Shown here piece after piece: positions 1-5,605 of a stretch of DNA of 6,359 nucleotides. The stretch spans positions 1 through 6,359 of the forward strand of contig JAJAYY010000206.1 in the NCBI GenBank assembly GCA_026785965.1. Direction: 5' to 3'. The stretch's first letter is position 1; every line of letters begins with the position of its first letter. The notes beneath the pieces are model-generated. The model saw nothing but the letters and a program-made list of their open reading frames with translations, was not told the origin of the DNA and did no database searches. This stretch comes from Sphingomonas bacterium. Its GTDB lineage: Bacteria; Pseudomonadota; Alphaproteobacteria; Sphingomonadales; Sphingomonadaceae. The position numbers and the translations under genes are program-made.

Positions 1-704
1 GCGGTCTGCGCCGCTTCGCGCATCGCGATCGCCGACTGCTCGGCCGCCGCCGCGACTTCGCTGGTCTTGCCCAGCATTCCGCGCGCCGAGGCCGAGGTGA
101 CGGTCGCCTGGGCTCGCAGTTCCTCGCTTTCGCGGGTGCAATTCTGGACCACACCGAGCACCTTCTGGTTGAATTCGCTCGCCTGGCGCGCCTGGCTCTT
201 TTCGCTATCGGCGCGGGTGATGGCGATGGCGTGATGAATGAAGGCGTCGACTTCGAGCGCCTGGATATCGGACAGCGTGCGTGCGAAGGCGATCTGTTCG
301 TCGTCGCCCGAGACACAGCCGCGCAGCGCGACGAACGCCGCCTCGGTCTCGGCCGCGACACCGGCGAGGAGGGTCGACAGGGTCAGGCCATTGCCCAATG
401 CCTGCTCGACATAGACTCGCGCCTGGTTGGTCCATTCGGGTTGGTCGAGCCGTTCGAACTTGCTTGCGATATAGGGCGTGATACGCGCCGCGAGCTGCTC
501 GATCTTGGCGACGTCGATCGTCTCTTTCACTTCGGGCGACTGCGCATAGCGGCGCCAGAAGTCGCGCGCCATGTCGAGGCTGGCGTGGTGGATATGCGAC
601 CACAGCAAGCGCGCGCGGCCGGGAAGATCGCCGCTGGTGTCGTAAAATTGCAAACCCCGGACGAGATCGTAATTGTCGTTCGTACCGTGAACCACACTAG
701 CCAT
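1..704 (-). CDS. Soluble methyl-accepting chemotaxis protein with globin-like sensor domain, partial (C-terminus off window)
   Basis: The reverse strand is open from an ATG at 704 to the window edge, giving 234 residues with no stop. There is no hydrophobic segment, so the protein should be cytoplasmic. Residues 1-165 form an all-helical domain that resembles globin-coupled (HemAT/protoglobin-type) sensors: aromatic-rich helices near 34-54 (LLWSHIHHASLDMARDFW), a central stretch near 91-128, and a final helix with LEVDAFIHHAI near 150-160. From about 166 the sequence becomes polar and heptad-like and enters the start of an MCP signalling domain (AAAAEQSAIAMREAAQT at the visible end). The CheA/CheW-contacting hairpin tip would lie beyond the window. 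I see no histidine between about 41 and 156, where the proximal heme ligand would be expected, so heme binding is unproven. A weak purine-rich stretch (AGGCGGGA) lies upstream of the ATG. It is divergent from sdhC. The chemoreceptor call is firm; the globin-like call is moderate. Confidence 0.82.
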   Translation of the reverse strand, partial: MASVVHGTNDNYDLVRGLQFYDTSGDLPGRARLLWSHIHHASLDMARDFWRRYAQSPEVKETIDVAKIEQLAARITPYIASKFERLDQPEWTNQARVYVEQALGNGLTLSTLLAGVAAETEAAFVALRGCVSGDDEQIAFARTLSDIQALEVDAFIHHAIAITRADSEKSQARQASEFNQKVLGVVQNCTRESEELRAQATVTSASARGMLGKTSEVAAAAEQSAIAMREAAQT

Positions 705-726
705 ATGAATTCGATCCCGCCTGAAT

Positions 727-740
727 GCCTGTTGGCAGGC
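727..740. repeat. Small inverted repeat in the chemoreceptor leader region
   Basis: GCCTG (727-731) and CAGGC (736-740) form a 5-bp stem with a 4-base loop (TTGG). It lies between the CtrA-like box and the chemoreceptor start, so it could be in the 5' leader or be a protein site. At this size it may also be chance. Confidence 0.25.
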
Positions 741-754
741 TTGTGCGGGCAAAT

Positions 755-771
755 GGTTAAAGGGCGGTTAG
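755..771 (-). promoter_or_regulatory. CtrA-like binding site upstream of the chemoreceptor gene
   Basis: On the minus strand the sequence reads CTAACCGCCCTTTAACC. This differs from the alphaproteobacterial CtrA pattern TTAA-N7-TTAA (often extended as TTAACC-N5-TTAACC) only at the first base. It ends about 50 bases before the chemoreceptor ATG, a distance suited to activation from near the -35 region. CtrA controls motility and chemotaxis genes in many alphaproteobacteria, which fits this target. The match is by eye; binding is inferred. Confidence 0.5.
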
Positions 772-847
772 CTTGTCGCCAATCTTGCTACTCGCCGCGA
801 TGGCAACTAGGTGGACACGGCACATCCACCGCAGGCGCCAACGACCC

Positions 848-1243
848 ATGACCGCACCTCCGTCGCGACCGCTGTCGCCGCACTTGTCGATCTACAAATG
901 GGAACCGCACATGACGGTCTCGATCCTTCACCGCCTGACCGGGAGCGCGCTGACCGTCGTCGGGCTCGCGGTGCTGACGTGGTGGCTGCTCGCAATCGCC
1001 CAAAGCGGTCCGGTGTTTGCCGACTTTGTCACCGTCGCGACGCACCCCGTCGGGATGATCGTGCTGGTCGGGCTGACCTGGGCGTTCTGGCAGCATTTCT
1101 TTTCCGGGCTGCGCCACCTCGTGATGGACACCGGATCGGGCTATGAACTCAAGATCAACAAATTGTTCGCCGTGCTGACCATCGCCGCTGCGCTGTTCGC
1201 GACCGCGGTGACGTGGTTCGTATTGCTGGGAGTCAATCGATGA
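848..1243 (+). CDS. sdhC: Succinate dehydrogenase cytochrome b556 subunit (SdhC)
   Basis: This 131-residue protein is the larger-type membrane anchor of complex II; with SdhD it binds heme b and forms the ubiquinone site. The N-terminus RPLSPHLSIY and SILHRLTG (25-32) match the family's first signature. S25 and R29 align with E. coli SdhC Ser27 and Arg31 at the quinone site. The second signature is HFFSGLRHLVMDTG (83-96), where H83 aligns with the heme ligand His84 of E. coli. Three membrane helices fall near 30-52, 66-90 and 104-128. The ATG at 848 is chosen because the family begins shortly before RPLSPH; an in-frame upstream start at 773 would add 25 basic residues not seen in the family. 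It is the first gene of the operon, and its TGA overlaps the sdhD ATG. Confidence 0.95.
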   Translation: MTAPPSRPLSPHLSIYKWEPHMTVSILHRLTGSALTVVGLAVLTWWLLAIAQSGPVFADFVTVATHPVGMIVLVGLTWAFWQHFFSGLRHLVMDTGSGYELKINKLFAVLTIAAALFATAVTWFVLLGVNR

Positions 1244-1632
1244 GCATCGAAACGAGTGCCACTCCACTGGGCAAGGTGCGCGGGCTCGGGTCGGCCGGTC
1301 ATGGTGGGGGGCACTGGCTTGAAGAACGCTTCACCAGCGTCGCTTTGGTGCTTCTGTCGCTGTGGCTGATCTTCTCGCTGATGCTGCTCCCCGACCTCGC
1401 CCAGCGCACGCTCGCCGAATGGCTGAGCGGGCCCGCCGGTGCGGTACCGATGGCGTTGTTCGTGATCACCGCCTTCAAGCACGGCCTCGACGGGATGAAG
1501 GTCGTGGTCGACGATTACGTCCACACCGAGGGCAATCGCCTCGGGTTGCATTACTTTTTCAGCATGGTCGCGATCGCGGGGGCGGCGTTGAGCCTGTTCG
1601 CGCTCGCAAAGATCGCCTTTGGGACCGCATAA
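1240..1632 (+). CDS. sdhD: Succinate dehydrogenase hydrophobic membrane anchor subunit (SdhD)
   Basis: This 130-residue protein is the second membrane anchor of complex II. The N-terminus TPLGKVRGLGSA followed by GGHWLEERFTSVAL is typical of alphaproteobacterial SdhD. Three hydrophobic helices lie near 32-53, 65-90 and 104-126. Helix II holds H81, which aligns with heme ligand His71 of E. coli SdhD, and D92-Y93 eleven and twelve residues on align with Asp82-Tyr83, the latter contacting ubiquinone. The ATG at 1240 overlaps the sdhC stop as ATGA, and GGGAG at 1228-1232 is a good Shine-Dalgarno seven bases upstream; a GTG at 1213 is less likely. K80, D84 and K87 are unusual charged residues around the heme ligand. 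The stop codon touches the sdhA start directly. Confidence 0.94.
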   Translation: MSIETSATPLGKVRGLGSAGHGGGHWLEERFTSVALVLLSLWLIFSLMLLPDLAQRTLAEWLSGPAGAVPMALFVITAFKHGLDGMKVVVDDYVHTEGNRLGLHYFFSMVAIAGAALSLFALAKIAFGTA

Positions 1633-3444
1633 ATGACCGCCTACAAGATTATTGACCATGTCTTCGACGTCGTCGTCGTCGGCGCCGGCGGCGCGGGACT
1701 TCGCGCGACCATGGGCGCGGCCGAAAAGGGGCTCAAGACCGCGTGCATCACCAAGGTCTTCCCGACCCGCAGCCATACCGTCGCGGCGCAGGGCGGGATC
1801 GCCGCCAGCCTCGGCAATATGGGCCCCGATCACTGGACCTGGCACATGTACGATACGGTCAAGGGCTCCGACTGGCTCGGCGACCAGGACGCGATCGAAT
1901 ATCTGTGCCGCGAGGCGCCCGCGGCGGTCTACGAGCTCGAGCATGCCGGACTGCCGTTCAGCCGCACCGAGGACGGCAAAATCTACCAGCGCGCGTTCGG
2001 CGGGATGACCCAGAATATGGGCGAGGGGCCGGCCGCGCAGCGCACATGTGCTGCCGCCGACCGCACGGGCCATGCGATGCTCCACACGCTCTACCAGCAG
2101 AGCCTCAAATATGACGCCGACTTCTTCATCGAATATTTCGCGCTCGACCTAATCATGGAAGACGGCGCCAATGGCCCCGAATGCCGCGGCGTGATCGCGC
2201 TCAACCTCGATGACGGCTCGATCCACCGTTACCGCGCGCAAGCCGTGGTGCTCGCGACCGGCGGCTACGGGCGGACCTATTTCTCGGCGACCAGCGCACA
2301 CACCTGCACCGGCGACGGCAATGCGATGGTGCTCCGCGCCGGGCTGCCGCTCCAGGATATGGAGTTCGTCCAGTTCCACCCGACCGGCGTTTACGGCGCG
2401 GGGGTGCTGATCACCGAAGGCGCGCGCGGCGAGGGTGGCTACCTGACCAACTCCGAGGGCGAGCGGTTCATGGAGCGCTATGCGCCGAGCGCCAAGGACC
2501 TCGCCAGCCGCGACGTCGTGTCACGTTCTATGGCGATGGAGATCCGCGAAGGCCGCGGGGTTGGCGAGCATAAGGACCATATCTTCCTCCATCTCGACCA
2601 TATCGACCCTAAGATCTTGGCCGAGCGGCTGCCCGGAATTTCGGAAACCGCGAAGATTTTCGCCAATGTCGATTTGACCCGCCAGCCGATTCCGGTGACC
2701 CCGACGGTCCATTATAACATGGGCGGAATCCCGACCAATTATCATGGCGAAGTCGTCACCTTGAAAGATGGCGATCCCGAAAGCGTCGTCCCCGGGCTGT
2801 TCGCGGTCGGCGAGGCGGCGTGCGTCAGCGTCCACGGCGCCAACCGCCTGGGCTCGAACAGCCTGATCGACCTGGTGGTGTTCGGCCGCGCTGCTGGCTT
2901 GCGGCTGGCCGAAGTGATCACGCCGGGCGCGTCACAGAAGCCGCTCGGCAAGGATGCAGGAGCCATCGCGCTCGAACGGCTCGACAAGTTCCGCCATGCC
3001 GAGGGCTCGACCCCGACCGCCCAGATTCGCGAGGCGATGCAGCGCACGATGCAGGCCGATTGCGCGGTGTTCCGCACGACCCGCACGCTGGCCGAAGGCG
3101 TCGCCAAGATCGATGCGATCTACCAGACGATGGCCGACGTTGGCGTCACCGACCGCAGCCTGATCTGGAACAGCGATCTGATCGAGACGCTCGAGCTCGA
3201 CAATATGCTCGGCCAGGCGGTGGTGACGATGCATTGCGCGGCCAACCGCAAGGAAAGCCGCGGCGCCCACATGCATGAGGATTATGCCGCGCGCGACGAC
3301 AAGAATTGGATGAAGCACACTATCGCCACCTTCGACGGCTGGGGCGGCCAGGGCGGCACGGTGAAAATCGACTACCGCCCGGTGCATGAGTTCACGCTCA
3401 CCGACGAAATCGACTACATCAAGCCCAAGGCGCGGGTGTATTAA
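1633..3444 (+). CDS. sdhA: Succinate dehydrogenase flavoprotein subunit (SdhA)
   Basis: This is a full-length 603-residue catalytic subunit of complex II, oxidising succinate to fumarate in the TCA cycle on the cytoplasmic face of the membrane. The Rossmann FAD motif is GAGGAG at 17-22. H48 in [11 protein letters not shown] aligns with the histidine that carries covalent FAD (His45 in E. coli). Active-site residues are in place: H249 (FQFHPTG), R293 (SRDVVSRS, the proton-shuttle arginine, E. coli Arg286), H360 ([10 protein letters not shown]) and R405 ([10 protein letters not shown]). The C-terminus [10 protein letters not shown] is the usual family end, so the gene is intact. The ATG abuts the sdhD stop with no gap, and GGGA at 1621-1624 can serve as ribosome site. 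No sdhB follows: the next element is a terminator-like hairpin and then an unrelated gene. Confidence 0.98.
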   Translation: MTAYKIIDHVFDVVVVGAGGAGLRATMGAAEKGLKTACITKVFPTRSHTVAAQGGIAASLGNMGPDHWTWHMYDTVKGSDWLGDQDAIEYLCREAPAAVYELEHAGLPFSRTEDGKIYQRAFGGMTQNMGEGPAAQRTCAAADRTGHAMLHTLYQQSLKYDADFFIEYFALDLIMEDGANGPECRGVIALNLDDGSIHRYRAQAVVLATGGYGRTYFSATSAHTCTGDGNAMVLRAGLPLQDMEFVQFHPTGVYGAGVLITEGARGEGGYLTNSEGERFMERYAPSAKDLASRDVVSRSMAMEIREGRGVGEHKDHIFLHLDHIDPKILAERLPGISETAKIFANVDLTRQPIPVTPTVHYNMGGIPTNYHGEVVTLKDGDPESVVPGLFAVGEAACVSVHGANRLGSNSLIDLVVFGRAAGLRLAEVITPGASQKPLGKDAGAIALERLDKFRHAEGSTPTAQIREAMQRTMQADCAVFRTTRTLAEGVAKIDAIYQTMADVGVTDRSLIWNSDLIETLELDNMLGQAVVTMHCAANRKESRGAHMHEDYAARDDKNWMKHTIATFDGWGGQGGTVKIDYRPVHEFTLTDEIDYIKPKARVY

Positions 3445-3450
3445 GCGAGC

Positions 3451-3483
3451 AAGGGGACTGCGACGTCGCCCCTTTCGCTTTTC
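3451..3483 (+). terminator. Probable terminator after sdhA
   Basis: AAGGGG (3451-3456) pairs with CCCCTT (3469-3474). The 12-base loop overlaps the perfect palindrome GCGACGTCGC (3460-3469), which offers an alternative fold. A T-rich stretch (TTTCGCTTTTCTT) follows. It begins seven bases after the sdhA stop, so it likely ends or attenuates the sdhCDA transcript. The T-tract is interrupted, hence moderate confidence. Confidence 0.55.
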
Positions 3484-3510
3484 TTGCGAAAGCGGCTAAG
3501 CCGCGCCGCT
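3476..3510 (+). repeat. Nested inverted repeats just before the LOG gene
   Basis: CGCTTT (3477-3482) pairs with AAAGCG (3489-3494) around a 7-base loop. AGCGGC (3491-3496) can pair with GCCGCT (3505-3510), and GCGGCTAAGCCGC (3492-3504) is itself a near-perfect palindrome. These overlapping folds sit directly against the start codon at 3512, where no clear Shine-Dalgarno sequence is visible. They may extend the terminator or structure the leader of the next gene; GC-rich chance pairing is also possible. Confidence 0.35.
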
Positions 3511-3511
3511 T

Positions 3512-4372
3512 ATGACCGATCCCAAACCCCCCAAGCGGATCTTCGCCGATGCGAAGGTCGATGCCGCGGCCGCCAAGCATGTCCCCTCCTCGCCGCAGAC
3601 CGAGAGTGGGGCGTACAAGCTTGCGTTCCAGGACACGGACTTCCTGCTGCGCGAGGATTTGCGCGCGGTCCGCTTCCAGCTCGAGCTGCTCAAGCCCGAA
3701 TTGCTGATGAACGAGGCCGACATCGCCTCGACCTTCGTCTTCTACGGATCGGCACGCGTTCCCGAGCCCGCCAAGGCCAAGGCTTTGCTCGACCTGGCCA
3801 AGACCGACTGGGACCGCAAAGTCGCCGAAAATCTTGTCGCCAAATCGCATTATTACGACATTGCGCGCGAGCTGGCGCGCAAAGCGAGCCGCTTCCCGGT
3901 CGACGAGGATGGCAAGCGCCACTTCGTCGTCACCTCGGGCGGCGGGCCGTCGTTCATGGAAGCCGCCAACCGCGGCGCCTGCGACGAAGGGCAGGAGTCG
4001 ATTGGGCTCAACATCGTGCTTCCGCATGAGCAATTGCCCAACACTTTCGTCACCCCCGACCTGAGTTTCCAATTCCATTATTTCGCGCTGCGCAAGATGC
4101 ACTTCCTGCTCCGCGCCCGCGCCGTGGCGGTATTCCCGGGCGGGTTCGGGACGTTCGACGAAATGTTCGAGCTGCTGACGCTGATCCAGACCGGCAAGGT
4201 GCGGCCGCTGCCGATCCTGCTGTTCGGGCGCGAATTCTGGGAGCGGGTGGTCGATTTCCACGGGCTCGCCGAGGAGGGCGTGATCTCGCCCCACGACCTC
4301 GACCTCATCACCTGGTGCGAAACCGCCGACGAGGCGTGGGACGCGGTCTGCGCGCATTACGACTGCCCGTGA
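3512..4372 (+). CDS. LOG family protein (lysine decarboxylase-like Rossmann fold; nucleotide 5'-monophosphate phosphoribohydrolase type)
   Basis: This 286-residue protein belongs to the LOG/COG1611 group, often misannotated as lysine decarboxylase. Characterised members cleave the N-glycosidic bond of nucleoside 5'-monophosphates, or of cytokinin riboside monophosphates. Visible motifs are the first strand FVFYGSARV (75-83), SGGGPSFMEAANRGA (142-156), R194-K195 in FALRKMHFLLRARA, and the hallmark PGGFGTFDE (209-217) with the catalytic glutamate E217. It is longer than the usual 180-220 residues: about 70 residues precede the core and a 40-50-residue insertion lies between 84 and 134. The start at 3512 lacks a clear ribosome site; no better in-frame start is visible close by. 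It lies 67 bases after sdhA beyond a terminator-like hairpin, and its stop abuts that of the convergent DUF1801 gene. Family assignment is firm, but the substrate cannot be read from the sequence. Confidence 0.88.
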   Translation: MTDPKPPKRIFADAKVDAAAAKHVPSSPQTESGAYKLAFQDTDFLLREDLRAVRFQLELLKPELLMNEADIASTFVFYGSARVPEPAKAKALLDLAKTDWDRKVAENLVAKSHYYDIARELARKASRFPVDEDGKRHFVVTSGGGPSFMEAANRGACDEGQESIGLNIVLPHEQLPNTFVTPDLSFQFHYFALRKMHFLLRARAVAVFPGGFGTFDEMFELLTLIQTGKVRPLPILLFGREFWERVVDFHGLAEEGVISPHDLDLITWCETADEAWDAVCAHYDCP

Positions 4373-4822
4373 TCAGCGCGGCGGCTTGACTGTCTCGTAG
4401 AGGGCGATGAACTCGGCTGGGGTGGTCGACGCGATCTCGTCGCGGATGAGGTCGAGCGCGAGATCATTGGCGCGCTTGAAGCGGATGCAGCTCTTGCCCA
4501 TGTCGAGCGTCTTGCCGCTGGCCGCCCACGCCGCCTTGAGCCGCTCGGTGCGCTCAACTGAGGCGGAGACGCAGTTGAGATAGAGCGAGTTGCTGTTCTT
4601 CTGGGCGGCGAGCCCGGCATAGGCCAAAGGGTGGCCGTTATAGGTGTCGAGATAGACCTGGAGCGGGACGACCCAGCCGATCATCCCGTAGCTCATCACT
4701 TCGACATAGCCCGCGGGAAGCGCGGCGTTGACCGCATCGCGAACCGCCGCGATCTCGGCGCGGCGCTCGGGCGGCAATTCGGCGAGATAGGCGGTGACGG
4801 TCGTGGCCGTGGAGCTCACCAT
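4373..4822 (-). CDS. DUF1801 domain-containing protein
   Basis: This 149-residue cytoplasmic protein resembles the DUF1801/YdhG-like family, whose function is unknown. Diagnostic stretches are MSYGMIGWVVPL (43-54), the HPLAYAGLAAQKNSNSLYL region (64-82), and GKSCIRFKRANDL (109-121) near the C-terminus. There is no signal peptide or membrane helix. I chose ATG at 4822 over GTG at 4828 because AAGG at 4833-4836 lies ten bases before the ATG but only four before the GTG. That AAGG overlaps the TAA stop of the upstream cytochrome c gene (4835-4837), so the two are probably cotranscribed and translationally linked. The stop codon is immediately adjacent to the LOG gene's stop on the other strand. 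The link to the cytochrome may be only positional. Confidence 0.82.
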   Translation of the reverse strand: MVSSTATTVTAYLAELPPERRAEIAAVRDAVNAALPAGYVEVMSYGMIGWVVPLQVYLDTYNGHPLAYAGLAAQKNSNSLYLNCVSASVERTERLKAAWAASGKTLDMGKSCIRFKRANDLALDLIRDEIASTTPAEFIALYETVKPPR

Positions 4823-4834
4823 CGCCACACCGCC

Positions 4835-5539
4835 TTATTGCGCGACCTTGGCCGCGTCACCGCCGCTGTTCTTGGGGCCGCCCTTGACCGCATCGGCCTG
4901 GTTGAGGACCGGCTGGTTGGGGGCCTTTTCGGCGCCCGCCCCAACCGCCTCGGCAGTGGCCTTATCGGCGGTCATCGCTGGAGCAGCCGCTGCCGGAGCG
5001 CCCGGCGCCGGAGTTGCCGCCGGGGCCGCCGGAAGCGGTTGTGGCGAATCGCTGCGCGCGTTGAGGAAGGCGATGACGTTGGCGCGATCCTCGGGGTTCG
5101 ACAGGCCGGCGAAGGTCATCTTGGTGCCCGGCGCATATTTCTTGGGATTGGCGAGCCACTCGCTCATGCTGGCGAAGTCCCAGTTACCCGGCGTGCCCTT
5201 GAGCGCGTCCGAATAAGCGAAGCCCGCGACATGGCCGTGCGGCTTGCCCAGTGTGCCCCACAAATTGGGCCCGAGCGCATTCGCCCCGCCCTTGTCGGCA
5301 TTGTGGCAAGCGGCGCATTTCTTGAACACCTGTTCGCCCTTGGTCGCGTCGGCGACCGAGAAATCGATCGGTTTTTCGACTGCGGCTCCGTCGCCTTCGA
5401 GCACGACACCCTCGATCGGATAGCCCATCTTCTCGGGCCGCTCGCTGTGGAATATCTCGCCGCTGACGATCGCGCCGCCTAGTGCGACGATGCCAGCAAA
5501 CAGGACCCAGCCGGCGATGGTGTTGGTGCGGTCTTGCAT
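4835..5539 (-). CDS. cycM: Membrane-anchored class I cytochrome c (CycM / c552 type)
   Basis: This 234-residue protein has an uncleaved N-terminal anchor (hydrophobic residues 9-27), placing the rest in the periplasm. The heme c domain spans about 62-163: KCAACH (74-79) binds heme covalently through C75 and C78 with H79 as axial ligand, and M141 in APGTKMTFAG is the sixth ligand. NPEDRANVIAFLN (148-160) is the usual C-terminal helix. This matches the mitochondrial-type tethered cytochromes that move electrons from the bc1 complex to an aa3-type oxidase in alphaproteobacteria. A 70-residue tail rich in alanine and proline (164-234) is extra compared with known members of roughly 175-185 residues. 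The ATG at 5539 follows GGGG at 5544-5547. It lies 66 bases after nudC and 12 bases before the DUF1801 gene on the same strand. The symbol is assigned by architecture, not by search. Confidence 0.9.
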   Translation of the reverse strand: MQDRTNTIAGWVLFAGIVALGGAIVSGEIFHSERPEKMGYPIEGVVLEGDGAAVEKPIDFSVADATKGEQVFKKCAACHNADKGGANALGPNLWGTLGKPHGHVAGFAYSDALKGTPGNWDFASMSEWLANPKKYAPGTKMTFAGLSNPEDRANVIAFLNARSDSPQPLPAAPAATPAPGAPAAAAPAMTADKATAEAVGAGAEKAPNQPVLNQADAVKGGPKNSGGDAAKVAQ

Positions 5540-5578
5540 GAAACCCCGTTCGGCCTTGCCGGAAGATGGTTGGTAATT

Positions 5579-5602
5579 GGCCAGCCCTTTAGGGCGCTGG
5601 CC
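5579..5602 (-). terminator. Hairpin between nudC and the cytochrome c gene
   Basis: Read on the minus strand, GGCCA pairs with TGGCC, and inside them GCCC pairs with GGGC around a TAAA loop, with a two-base bulge on one side; GGCCAGC/GCTGGCC is an alternative 7-bp outer stem. It starts three bases after the nudC stop. No T-run follows, so it is either a non-canonical terminator or a 3'-end stabilising/processing structure inside a nudC-cytochrome transcript. Confidence 0.45.
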
Positions 5603-5605
5603 CCC

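Larger units (their letters stand above)
705..847. promoter_or_regulatory. Divergent intergenic region between chemoreceptor gene and sdhC
   Basis: This 143-bp spacer must hold the promoters of both divergent genes. It contains a CtrA-like box (755-771) facing the chemoreceptor gene and a short hairpin (727-740). I found no convincing -35/-10 pair for sdhC. A weak candidate is TTGCTA near 786 followed after about 17 bases by TAGGTG, but this is little better than chance. The sdhC start has no strong Shine-Dalgarno sequence either; AGG near 831-833 is the nearest purine run. Confidence 0.6.

Noticed and set aside
773..847. 25-residue N-terminal extension of SdhC from an upstream in-frame start
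   Set aside because: The added residues are basic and unlike any SdhC N-terminus, while the ATG at 848 gives the usual family start.
231..851. Plus-strand open frame of 206 codons covering the chemoreceptor region
   Set aside because: The minus strand gives a coherent chemoreceptor through the same bases. The plus frame has no recognisable features and runs across the intergenic region into sdhC.
1141..2085. Minus-strand open frame of 314 codons opposite sdhD and sdhA
   Set aside because: It overlaps three confirmed sdh genes in the opposite direction, shows no family motifs, and has shadow-frame composition.
3419..4357. Minus-strand open frame of 312 codons opposite the LOG gene
   Set aside because: The plus strand carries clear LOG motifs with matching catalytic residues. 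The antisense frame has none.
4631..5482. Plus-strand open frame of 283 codons opposite the cytochrome c and DUF1801 genes
   Set aside because: Arginine-rich composition and no recognisable domain. It lies antisense to two well-supported genes, a typical artefact in high-GC DNA.
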